Below are positions 55,501 to 62,059 of a stretch of DNA of 64,000 nucleotides, piece after piece. How positions within the stretch are numbered: the stretch's first letter is position 1; each line of letters opens with the position of its first letter. Source of the stretch: Fen-178 sp963722575. Its GTDB lineage: Bacteria > Acidobacteriota > Terriglobia > Bryobacterales > Bryobacteraceae. The stretch spans positions 868,001 through 932,000 of the forward strand of contig CAVRNR010000022.1 in the NCBI GenBank assembly GCA_963722575.1, in the 5' to 3' direction. The notes beneath the pieces are model-generated. The model was not told the origin of the DNA, did no database searches, and saw nothing but the letters and a program-made list of their open reading frames with translations. The position numbers were made by a program, and so were the translations under genes.

Positions 55501-55835
55501 GCGCCCACTGTCATCGTGGCATCCACACGCTGGCGGGCGTTTACATTGACGGCCACGTCACTGGTGGTGAACCTGGAGAAGCCGGCGTGCTCGACGGCAA
55601 TCGAGTAACGGCCCACTCTGACGTTGAAGAAGTCGTAATTTCCATTGTCGTCGGTGGTGGTCTTGGCCTGAATCCCCGTGTCCATGTTGGCGAGCGTGAC
55701 ACTGGCTTTGGGAATACCCGCCCCCGAAGGGTCGCGCACCGTGCCCAGAACTTCGGCGGTGTCGAACTGCCCGTAGAGCAAACGTGCAGTCAGTAAGAAT
55801 CCGATTGACAGCGTGATCTTTGAGAATTTGTTCAT
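52509..55835 (-). CDS. TonB-dependent-receptor-like outer-membrane protein with carboxypeptidase-regulatory domain
   Basis: The 1,108-residue product has a signal peptide (first 22 residues), a carboxypeptidase-regulatory-like domain (EVLGTVRDPSGAGIPKASVT), a plug region with LPLNGRNYADLALLS and YNNFLLDGLDNNAYGTS, and a barrel ending with a phenylalanine (FAVKLIF), as needed for outer-membrane assembly. It is the same general type as the protein at 25810 but not closely similar. It lies between glpD and a glycerophosphodiesterase gene, suggesting a surface role in capturing lipid head-group breakdown products; this is inference from position only. Confidence 0.92.
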   Translation of the reverse strand: MNKFSKITLSIGFLLTARLLYGQFDTAEVLGTVRDPSGAGIPKASVTLANMDTGIQAKTTTDDNGNYDFFNVRVGRYSIAVEHAGFSRFTTSDVAVNVNARQRVDATMTVGAITQTVEVTGAATALQTDSSEHGQVFNASAVVELPLNGRNYADLALLSTNAVKSPIAVSFSATGTPREGAFNVNGMRSTYNNFLLDGLDNNAYGTSNQGYSAQLVQLSPDAIAEFKVITSNYSAEYGRVGGAVVNAVMKSGTNAFHGTAYEFLRNTKLNATGFLFSPAVFIKPTLQRNQFGATIGGPIVKNKLFFFVDYEGYRQLQRYLNFDSIPSMTDRQGILPVSVVNPLTGVVYPANTQIPVAQLNPFAATVLAGLPPTNGPGRSNNDEALLLIKDYGDKFDAKLDGQINDRMTAFLRFSQRKDLQYYAPDLTGPSGGDGNGYIHVIDQNASAGYTWTVTPTSLFQARLGFSHIVAGKEPPYLGGPSMSAMFGGFQGLPTTPSLTGGINTQTISGLTAFGRQTSNPQFQNPTSWDPELNYSKTVGRHSIKVGYQLLKIRTEILDTNPLFGQDTYSGAFSKPTCAQLGQPSTCSITADSTSYSLADFMFGTPNQVNLGSYTVINLRQFVDSLYFQDDFKVSSKLTLNMGLRWEFASPLYERDNNYSNFDPATNSMDKATNGSLFQRGLVHPDYHDFGPRLGLAYSIDSKTVVRVGYGISYTFFNRPGSAQEGINAPQALFGVFSQTIPPGGPVPATFLTTQNSFSTNIASPAAFNPALSNVVYTPPDSKWPRIQNWFFSVQRQLPKNTVLELGYNGNHSTRLPIIADYNQAAPNQPGQSLGVTARVPIPTFGPITWLYPGGDNHYDGLSARLEHRFSKGLYVLNSFTWGKGMGDSEQALEYFAGYYQANPQNIRNLAAEKGPSSFDVKLNNVSTVVYQLPFGKGRQFGANMNPVVDAFVGGWEINSINTAHTGQPLDVTYGATGANIVSSLSNDYRGQPFLRPNVTGSSISQSRSAMLNTYFAGYTFATPPASAPYGNVGRNSFRAPNFDQWDFSADKTFQVCECAQLQFRSEFFNFLNHTNFGIPNTQITSAAFGTIRSTYPSRQIQFAVKLIF

Positions 55836-55967
55836 AGTCTGACCTTCGAGTCTTGTCGGGAGAATAGTAGAAAATTGTCTCAGGTGAATGTGTGCGCATG
55901 TTTACAGCGCCGTTATCGGTGTGTAACAACGACGCTGGCGGAACATTTCCGCTCTATACTGAAACCT

Positions 55968-56834
55968 ATGCTACGAACATTGGTGTACTGCGTCGCCGTT
56001 GCATCTTTTGGTGTCATCTCCCTGTTGTCCCAAACCGCCAGCCAGGCCAGGATTCTGGTGCATGGCCACCGCGGCGCGCGGGCCCGGAGACCGGAAAACA
56101 CCATTCCGGCTTTCCAGTACGCCATTCAAGAGGGTGTGGACGCTCTCGAGATGGACATGGCGGTCACCAAGGACAACGTCATCGTCATTTCGCACGACCC
56201 GATCCTGCATCCTCCAGTTTGCAGCGGCCCGGAGGAGAGCGCGGTAATCCACGAACTGACGCTGGCGGAAGTGCGCCAGTGGGATTGCGGCAAGGTGCAG
56301 AATCCGCGGTTCCCGACGCAGATGGCCATACCGGGCACGCGCATGCCCACGCTGGACGAGGTGTTCCAGTTGGCCCCCCTCGGCAAGTTCGACTACAACA
56401 TCGAGACCAAGAGCTTCGTGGACAAGCCGCAGTACACGCCGTCACCGGAGGAGTTCGTCAAGCTGGTGCTGAAGGAGATCCGCAAGTACAAGCTGGACCA
56501 GCGGATCATTCTGCAATCCTTCGATTTCCGGACGCTGGTGGCCATGCGGAAACTGGCGCCGAAGATCCGGTTGTCGGCGCTGACGGAGAAGGATCCGCGC
56601 GAGTTCGCCGCCATCGCGGCCGAAGCCGCAAAGGCCGAGATCATCTCGCCCGAATTCCACCTGGTGACTCCCGTCAAGGTGGCGGCAGCGCACGCGGCGG
56701 GCCTGCAAGTGGTGCCGTGGACCGCCGACACACCGGAGGATTGGGAGATGCTCATCCAGGCCAAGGTGGACGCCATTATTTCGGACGACCCGGCCGAATT
56801 GATCGCCTACTTGAAGAAGCGCGGCCTGAGGTGA
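55968..56834 (+). CDS. glpQ: Glycerophosphodiester phosphodiesterase, secreted
   Basis: Splits glycerophosphodiesters into glycerol 3-phosphate and an alcohol. The 288-residue product has a signal peptide (LVYCVAVASFGVISLLSQTA) and the GDPD signature ILVHGHRGARARRPENTIPA near residue 30 (catalytic His and Arg), ALEMDMAVTKDNVIVISHDP, and the C-terminal block TADTPEDWEMLIQAKVDAII. The start at 55968 gives the clean signal peptide. It is divergent from the receptor gene and could supply substrate for GlpD. Confidence 0.93.
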   Translation: MLRTLVYCVAVASFGVISLLSQTASQARILVHGHRGARARRPENTIPAFQYAIQEGVDALEMDMAVTKDNVIVISHDPILHPPVCSGPEESAVIHELTLAEVRQWDCGKVQNPRFPTQMAIPGTRMPTLDEVFQLAPLGKFDYNIETKSFVDKPQYTPSPEEFVKLVLKEIRKYKLDQRIILQSFDFRTLVAMRKLAPKIRLSALTEKDPREFAAIAAEAAKAEIISPEFHLVTPVKVAAAHAAGLQVVPWTADTPEDWEMLIQAKVDAIISDDPAELIAYLKKRGLR

Positions 56835-56842
56835 GAAAACAA

Positions 56843-56930
56843 GCTTTCAGCTTTCAGCTAAACCCCCACACGGTGGCCGTGCGGCGGCGCCGCTGTTTTA
56901 GCTGACCGCTGAAAGCCGGGTGCTGAAAGC
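56843..56930. repeat. Inverted repeat with GCTTTCAGC units
   Basis: Left arm GCTTTCAGCTTTCAGCTAAA (56843-56862) and right arm TTTAGCTGACCGCTGAAAGC (56897-56916) with a further GCTGAAAGC unit at 56922-56930. Most of the 110-bp gap after glpQ is this element. Confidence 0.65.
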
Positions 56931-56946
56931 CTTATAATGAAAGGTT

Positions 56947-57717
56947 ATGCTCCGTTTCATCCTGCTTGCCATTCTTGCCACGGGATCGTTTGCGCAGAAC
57001 GCCGACGACCCCTTTAACAAACCGCCCGCCGATGTGGACCAGGCGCTTCGCGCGCGCATCACCATGTTCTTCGATCTGCACGTGAAGGGGGAATTCCGCA
57101 AGGCCGAAGCCCTGGTCGCCGAGGACACCAAGAACATCTACTACAGCAGCAACAAGACCCAGTACATCAGCTTCGAAATCGGGCGCATCGACTATTCCGA
57201 CAATTTCACGCGCGCCAAAGCGACGGTGCTAACCGAGCAGTACATCATGCTGCCCGGCTTCATGGGTAGACCCATAAAAATTCCGGTCCCCAGCACCTGG
57301 AAGCTGGTGGATGGCACCTGGTATTGGTACGTGGACCCGGAGTCCTTGCACATGACCCCCTTCGGCAAGCTCAGCCCCGGCCCCGGCCCCGCATCCGCAT
57401 CCAAGTCCATTCCCGATATTCCCACCACCGTCCCCGACTTCATTTACACGCAGGTCAAGGCGGACAAGGAGTCAGTCACCTTGAAGGCGGGCGAATCCGG
57501 GCAGGTGACCATCACCAACAGCGCTCCGGGAGTCATGAACATCTCCCTGACGGGATCGGTCCCCGGCGTGGAGGTGAAGCTCGACCGCACCGTTCTGAAG
57601 GCGGGGGAAAAAGCCGTGCTGACGGTCCGGGCCGGCGATGACGCCAAGTCGGGCGTGCTCAGCATTCAGGTGGTGCAGACCAACCAGGTCATCCCCATTC
57701 AGGTCGCCATCCAGTAA
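56947..57717 (+). CDS. Secreted protein of unknown function with C-terminal Ig-like domain
   Basis: The 256-residue product has a signal peptide (LLAILATGSFA|QN). Residues 35-130 have an alpha+beta pattern with RITMFFDLHVKGEFRKAEAL and WKLVDGTWYWYVDPE, resembling SnoaL/NTF2-like small folds. Residues 165-256 look like an Ig-like beta domain (LKAGESGQVTITNSAPGV, DRTVLKAGEKAVLTVRAG). No enzyme motif seen. Its stop lies inside the left end of a palindromic repeat. Confidence 0.6.
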   Translation: MLRFILLAILATGSFAQNADDPFNKPPADVDQALRARITMFFDLHVKGEFRKAEALVAEDTKNIYYSSNKTQYISFEIGRIDYSDNFTRAKATVLTEQYIMLPGFMGRPIKIPVPSTWKLVDGTWYWYVDPESLHMTPFGKLSPGPGPASASKSIPDIPTTVPDFIYTQVKADKESVTLKAGESGQVTITNSAPGVMNISLTGSVPGVEVKLDRTVLKAGEKAVLTVRAGDDAKSGVLSIQVVQTNQVIPIQVAIQ

Positions 57718-57768
57718 AAAGGGGTCAGACGCATTTTGCGGGCTCAAAAATGCGTCTGACCCCTTTTT
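57716..57768. terminator. Palindromic dispersed repeat acting as bidirectional terminator
   Basis: Two perfect 22-bp arms (57716-57737 and 57747-57768) flank a 9-base loop. The sequence AAAAAGGGGTCAGACGCATT and its complement form a hairpin that ends in a T-run on either strand. It lies exactly between two convergent genes. Half copies are found at 15596, 34876 and 34961. Confidence 0.8.
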
Positions 57769-58647
57769 CTACTTTCCCGCGTCGCCCAGGAATGCCGGGC
57801 TGGTGAATTCCACTTTCGCGTCCTTGTTGGTCTGTTCCAGCCACTGGCTGTAGTGCCGCTGTCTCAGTTCCGTGAAGATCTCGTCGCGAACCTGCGAGAG
57901 GGGGCGGTAGCGCACCTCGTCGGCGCGGAGTAGGTAAAACCCGTTGGGTTGCCGCACGGGCTCGGTCACTTCGCCCTGCTTCAGGGAAAACACCGCCGTG
58001 CGGATGGCATCGGGGATGTTGTCGTTCCGGCGCAGCGTGGCGAAATCGCCGTCCTTTGCCTTGGAGGTCTCATCGTCCGAGTTCTCTTTCACCAGCTTCA
58101 CAAAATCCGCGCCGCCGCGAATGTCGGCCAGCAGCTTGGTGGCCTTGGCCTTGGCCTCGTCCTCGGACGGCGCTTTCCCGCCTTTGCCGAACGACACGTA
58201 GATCGCCTTGACGCGGACCTCCTTGAAGCGCTCCTTATCGGCTTCGTAGAACTGGACGATTTCCGCCGGCTCCACGATTATCGAATTCAGAGCCTCCGCC
58301 AGCTTGGCCTGGCTGAGGATCATCAGGCGGGAATACTCCAGTTGTTCCCTGGCGGGGGATTCCAGATCGAGCTTCTGCTTTTCCGCCATCTGGGCGAGTT
58401 TCCGCATGAACGCCCACTGTTGCAGAAAGGTCTGCCGGTTGCGCAGCGCCAACGGCTGGTTCTCCGGCGGCAGCACGGCGAAGATCTTCTTGAAGTCGCC
58501 CATGGTGAGCTTCACGCCATCGTCGAACACGGCGACGGTGGTTTGGTCCGGGATGTCGGGCATCTGAGGAGCGGCTGCCGGCGCTGGTGCGGTCTGCGCC
58601 CACGCAACGCTGCAGCAGGCAAAAAGGAACACATTTAGGACTTTCAT
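57769..58647 (-). CDS. Parvulin-type peptidyl-prolyl isomerase, secreted
   Basis: The 292-residue product has a signal peptide (LNVFLFACCSVAWA|QT), a SurA-like helical N-terminal part and a PpiC/parvulin domain (residues 150-245): VRVKAIYVSFGKGGKAPSED, ADIRGGADFVKLVKENSDDE, DGDFATLRRND and AVFSLKQGEVTEPVRQPNGF. It should help fold outer-membrane or periplasmic proteins, which fits the large receptors in this genome. Stop lies beside the terminator repeat. Confidence 0.92.
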   Translation of the reverse strand: MKVLNVFLFACCSVAWAQTAPAPAAAPQMPDIPDQTTVAVFDDGVKLTMGDFKKIFAVLPPENQPLALRNRQTFLQQWAFMRKLAQMAEKQKLDLESPAREQLEYSRLMILSQAKLAEALNSIIVEPAEIVQFYEADKERFKEVRVKAIYVSFGKGGKAPSEDEAKAKATKLLADIRGGADFVKLVKENSDDETSKAKDGDFATLRRNDNIPDAIRTAVFSLKQGEVTEPVRQPNGFYLLRADEVRYRPLSQVRDEIFTELRQRHYSQWLEQTNKDAKVEFTSPAFLGDAGK

Positions 58648-58687
58648 GGCAAGATTCGGCGTTTCCCCTCAGTTTATCACGGGACGG

Positions 58688-59131
58688 TCAGCGGCTCGGC
58701 GGCTGGCTCGAGTCCGAGCGCGCGTCGCCGCGCTTGATCTGCGCGCGCCGCCGTCCCTTCTCGAGATTGGCCGCCGCCTTTTCCTTGGCCGCATCGCTGA
58801 CCTGGATGTGATTGTTCACCCCCAGCGCGCCGCCGGTCTTCGCCAGGCGCGTGGCCACGCCTTTGTGCTGGGTCACGTCCGTGCGGCCTTCGATGGTGGC
58901 CACCCCACCCTGCACATGCACCTGGAACTTGTCCGCATTGATCTTCGACTTGGCGAACTTGGCGCGAATCGCCGCCTCCAGCCGCGCATCGGACGTGGCG
59001 GGCCTGGCCGGCTGCCGAGGTGCGGGTTTCGGCGCGGCCTCCCGCTGGTGCGGAGGCGCCGGACGCGTCTGGCCGGAGGCCAGGCCCGCTGAAATCAGCA
59101 CAACCGCCGCTATTGCTCGCGTGCTTCCCAT
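58688..59131 (-). CDS. BON-domain secreted protein
   Basis: The 147-residue product has a signal peptide (AIAAVVLISAGLASG) and a Pro/Ala-rich segment, then a BON domain (residues 48-115): DARLEAAIRAKFAKSKINAD, FQVHVQGGVATIEGRTDV and GVNNHIQVSD. BON domains bind lipid or mediate contacts in the periplasm. The C-terminal tail is rich in Lys/Arg. It is divergent from the CRISPR-Cas operon with 81 bp between start codons; that gap should hold the promoter of the cas genes but I could not place clear boxes. Confidence 0.85.
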   Translation of the reverse strand: MGSTRAIAAVVLISAGLASGQTRPAPPHQREAAPKPAPRQPARPATSDARLEAAIRAKFAKSKINADKFQVHVQGGVATIEGRTDVTQHKGVATRLAKTGGALGVNNHIQVSDAAKEKAAANLEKGRRRAQIKRGDARSDSSQPPSR

Positions 59132-59212
59132 ACAGAATACGGTTGGCCGGCGCCCCCGATGTTCTCAAGATTCTGTGCTAAAGTTAGGGTTTCTCAAGGC
59201 TTGTCTGGTTCG

Positions 59213-60694
59213 ATGCCCGAACAGATCCTGCTTAAAGGCAAAATCCTCGGCACGGAAGCGTTCCTTTTGGCCCCACCCGCCGAAGGACGCTCCGCACGGT
59301 GGGTGCCCTCTGGGGTGCCCTCTGGGCCCGGCGAAGATCTTCTCGCCGGACGGTCGCAGTGGATTACCTTGCTCTGCGAAGTGCTGCCGCGGGCGCTGCT
59401 GGCGGAACTGGGGCTGGCGCGTATCCTGCTGGGTTCGAGCGGCGGCGGCCAGTTCCTGGTGGTGCTGCCCGGCGAGGCCCGCGAAGCCGCGGAAGGCTTC
59501 CTGCGGGCGGCGGCAAGCCAGATTTCCGAGCTGAGTTCCGGCATCGTGAAACTCATTTGGGGCGTCACCGACAACTTGGGCGATTGGGCCGTGATCCGCA
59601 AGCGCCTCAACGACGAGCTGCTGGGCAAACGCAACGCCCCGCTGGCCCATGCCGGCCCCGGAGTATTCCAGCCGTGCGTGCGCGCGTCCGATTCCGCCGC
59701 CGACACCTATTTTGCCAAGGAACTGGGCGCCAAATTGCGCGAAGCGTCGCGCGTCGCCTGGTCGCCCGAAGCTCCCGGCAAGGTGACCCCCGGAGAAGGA
59801 AAGCACGCCTGGAGCCTCACTTCCAATCTCTCGCCGGATGGCATCATGCTGGCGCGCCATGCGGCGCCCTCCGACGACGGCAAGTCGGCGGCGCCGGTGC
59901 AAACCCTGGCCCGCCGCGCGCAAGGCCGCTCCATCTGGGGCGTGCTGCGCGGCGACGTCGATAACTTCGGCCTGCGCCTCCGCCGCGTCCACAGCATTGA
60001 AGAGCACGTGCCTCTCTCCGTGCTCTACAAACAGTTCTTCGCCGGCGAGCTGGAAGTCCTGTGTTCTCTCCCGGAGTTCTGGCGCAAGGTGAGCATCATC
60101 TATTCCGGCGGCGACGACTTCGCGGTCTACGGCTCCTGGGACGCGCTGATCGCTCTGGCGCGCGAGATGCAACGGCTCTTCCACCGCTTCACCGAAGAGA
60201 ATCTGAAGGATTATCCGGGCGCCGAGGGCAAGACCATTTCCATGGCCCTGGCGCTCGCTCCCGAGACCTACTATCCGCTGGCCGCGGTGTACGAGGAGGC
60301 TGGCCGCAACCTGGACCTGGCGAAATCCGCGGACAAGGACTGCATCTACCTGATGGGCCGCATCTTGGAATGGCGGCGCCTGGCGGACGCCGCCGAGCTC
60401 AAGGACACCGTGACGCGCCTGGTCCACGATTTCCGCATGTCGCGGCAATTCCTCTATCAATTGCGGAGCTTTTACCGCCGGGAAGCTTACGGCGAGGGCG
60501 CTGGAGATCTCCAGCGCACGTGGCGCTTCCAGCGCCGCTTCAACCGGATTCTCAGCGGCACGCGCGATCGCGAATTTCAGAAGCTGCGCACCCACTTGAT
60601 CAACGAGATGGTGGGGCGCAGATCGGCGGAAGTGAAGCTGCGGCCCGCGGGCCTGGTGGCCCTGGAGTGGGCCAGATTGGTGACAGAGGTTTAG
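59213..60694 (+). CDS. cas10: Type III-A CRISPR-associated Cas10/Csm1, lacking HD domain
   Basis: Cas10 is the large subunit of the Csm complex, which on binding target RNA makes cyclic oligoadenylate from ATP. The 493-residue product starts directly in the first palm domain (LLEVLPRALLAELGL-like; SSGGGQFLVVLPGEA near residue 83). The second palm has LRGDVDNFG with D248 and the cyclase motif YSGGDDFAVYG at residues 297-306 (GGDD 299-302). The helical C-terminus has LAKSADKDCIYLMG. The usual about 250-residue N-terminal HD nuclease domain is absent, and the zinc-finger cysteines of the linker are not seen, so single-strand DNase activity should be missing while cyclase activity should remain. 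A 12-base tandem repeat near codons 30-36 reads VPSGVPSG. ATG 59159 is an alternative start. Confidence 0.92.
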   Translation: MPEQILLKGKILGTEAFLLAPPAEGRSARWVPSGVPSGPGEDLLAGRSQWITLLCEVLPRALLAELGLARILLGSSGGGQFLVVLPGEAREAAEGFLRAAASQISELSSGIVKLIWGVTDNLGDWAVIRKRLNDELLGKRNAPLAHAGPGVFQPCVRASDSAADTYFAKELGAKLREASRVAWSPEAPGKVTPGEGKHAWSLTSNLSPDGIMLARHAAPSDDGKSAAPVQTLARRAQGRSIWGVLRGDVDNFGLRLRRVHSIEEHVPLSVLYKQFFAGELEVLCSLPEFWRKVSIIYSGGDDFAVYGSWDALIALAREMQRLFHRFTEENLKDYPGAEGKTISMALALAPETYYPLAAVYEEAGRNLDLAKSADKDCIYLMGRILEWRRLADAAELKDTVTRLVHDFRMSRQFLYQLRSFYRREAYGEGAGDLQRTWRFQRRFNRILSGTRDREFQKLRTHLINEMVGRRSAEVKLRPAGLVALEWARLVTEV

Positions 60695-60697
60695 CAC

Positions 60698-61219
60698 ATG
60701 CCACAAGAGCAGGAGCAGAAGAAGGAAACGCGTCCCCCGCGGGAAGGTCGCGGCCTGCAGGGGGTGCCCCATGGGCCCGGCGGACCACGCGGCGACCGTC
60801 CCGAGGACGATCGCGCCGGCGGCGAGCGCGGCGAGCGCGGCGACCGCCGCGGCTTCGACCGCGGCCGCCTCGAAGGACCGCCCGAAATCGAACTCGAAAA
60901 ACTGATCGGCGACAGCCTCTACCTTGATAACCAGGCGCACGCCATCGTCAGCCGCATGCGCGACATGGATTCCGGCACCAAGAGCCAGTTGCGGCGCCTC
61001 TACAGCGCCGTGCGCCGCGCCATACGCACCCCCGAAAGCGAGCGCCAGCACGAGTTCGTCATGCTGCGCGCGCGCCTGGCCTACACCATCGCGCGCCACG
61101 GCTTGCGCAGCCTCGACCAGCTCGAAAAGCTGCTGCTGCAAGTCACGCGCAGGAACGATATCCGCGGTTACGAACGCTTCAAGGACCTTTTCGAGGCCAT
61201 CGTGGCCTACAACGAGTAA
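60698..61219 (+). CDS. csm2: Type III-A Csm2, with RG-rich N-terminal extension
   Basis: Csm2 forms the small-subunit filament that lines the target RNA in the Csm complex. The conserved part starts near residue 66 and has the helices QLRRLYSAVRRAIRT, FVMLRARLAYTIARHG and YERFKDLFEAIVAY. Normal Csm2 is about 120-140 residues; here an extra 60 residues rich in Arg, Gly, Asp, Glu and Pro precede it (GERGERGDRRGFDRGR). The extension is probably disordered and resembles RGG-type RNA-binding tails. The gene lies 3 bp after cas10 and 3 bp before csm3. Confidence 0.85.
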   Translation: MPQEQEQKKETRPPREGRGLQGVPHGPGGPRGDRPEDDRAGGERGERGDRRGFDRGRLEGPPEIELEKLIGDSLYLDNQAHAIVSRMRDMDSGTKSQLRRLYSAVRRAIRTPESERQHEFVMLRARLAYTIARHGLRSLDQLEKLLLQVTRRNDIRGYERFKDLFEAIVAYNE

Positions 61220-61222
61220 AGT

Positions 61223-62059
61223 ATGAGCGCACATACCACCCAAACCGAGTTGAAACTTATCGGCAAGCTGATTCTCGAAGGCGAAATGCGCTGCGAAACC
61301 GGCCTGCACGTCGGCGCAGGCAAAGGCTCGCTGGAGATCGGCGGCTCCGATAACCCCGTGGTCAAGGACGCGTTCGGCCGGCCCTACGTGCCGGGCAGTT
61401 CCCTGCGCGGCAAGATCCGCTCGCTGCTCGAGCAGACCTCCGGCCTGGCCGTGCCCGCCGAGCTGGTCTACCTTTCGCGCCGCAAGGGGCAGGAAGTGCG
61501 CATCCACCAGAGCGACCGTCCCGACGACGAAATCTGCCTCCTGTTCGGCCGCAATCCCGGCCGCATGGAGCGCGTGCAGGGCGAGACGCTCGATACCACG
61601 CAAGCCACGCCGGCGCGCCTCGCGGTGTTCGACGCGCCGCTCGACCCCGACAGCATCACGGCGCAGATGCGCGAGAACCTGGACGACGAGTTGACCGAAG
61701 TGAAGAGCGAAAACGCCATCGACCGCATCACCTCGCAGGCCAACCCGCGCACGCTGGAGCGCGTGCCCTCGGGCGCGCGATTTAAAACGCGATTCGTGAT
61801 GGACGTGCTCTGCGAAGAGGACGCGCCCTTGTTCCTGCGGGTGCTCGAAGGGCTGCGGCTGCTGGAAGACGACGCCCTGGGCGGCGGCGGCGCGCGCGGC
61901 AGCGGGCGGGTGAGCTTCTCCAACCTGCGGCTGGTCTGGCGCGGCAAGAACTACTACGCCTCGGGCGCTCCCGAAAAGGAAATCGGCTCGGGTGCCACCC
62001 TGGCCGTCATCCAGGCCGCCGTGGCCGATTCCGCCTTTTCATTCCTGCGCGAGGAGTAA
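61223..62059 (+). CDS. csm3: Type III-A Csm3 (RAMP, target-RNA backbone cleavage)
   Basis: Csm3 is the repeated Cas7-type backbone subunit that cuts bound target RNA every six bases. The 278-residue product shows GLHVGAGKGSLEIGGSDNPV with the catalytic Asp (D43, aligned with D32 of S. epidermidis Csm3) and YVPGSSLRGKIRSLLE, and the late RAMP glycine motif GGGGARGSGRV. All key residues for RNA cleavage are present. Its TAA stop shares a base with the csm4 ATG. Confidence 0.94.
   Translation: MSAHTTQTELKLIGKLILEGEMRCETGLHVGAGKGSLEIGGSDNPVVKDAFGRPYVPGSSLRGKIRSLLEQTSGLAVPAELVYLSRRKGQEVRIHQSDRPDDEICLLFGRNPGRMERVQGETLDTTQATPARLAVFDAPLDPDSITAQMRENLDDELTEVKSENAIDRITSQANPRTLERVPSGARFKTRFVMDVLCEEDAPLFLRVLEGLRLLEDDALGGGGARGSGRVSFSNLRLVWRGKNYYASGAPEKEIGSGATLAVIQAAVADSAFSFLREE

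Noticed and set aside
59165..61603. 812-codon open frame on the minus strand opposite cas10-csm2-csm3
   Set aside because: It is a GC-bias shadow of the cas genes: low-complexity composition, no ribosome site and no recognisable motif, and it crosses three real genes.
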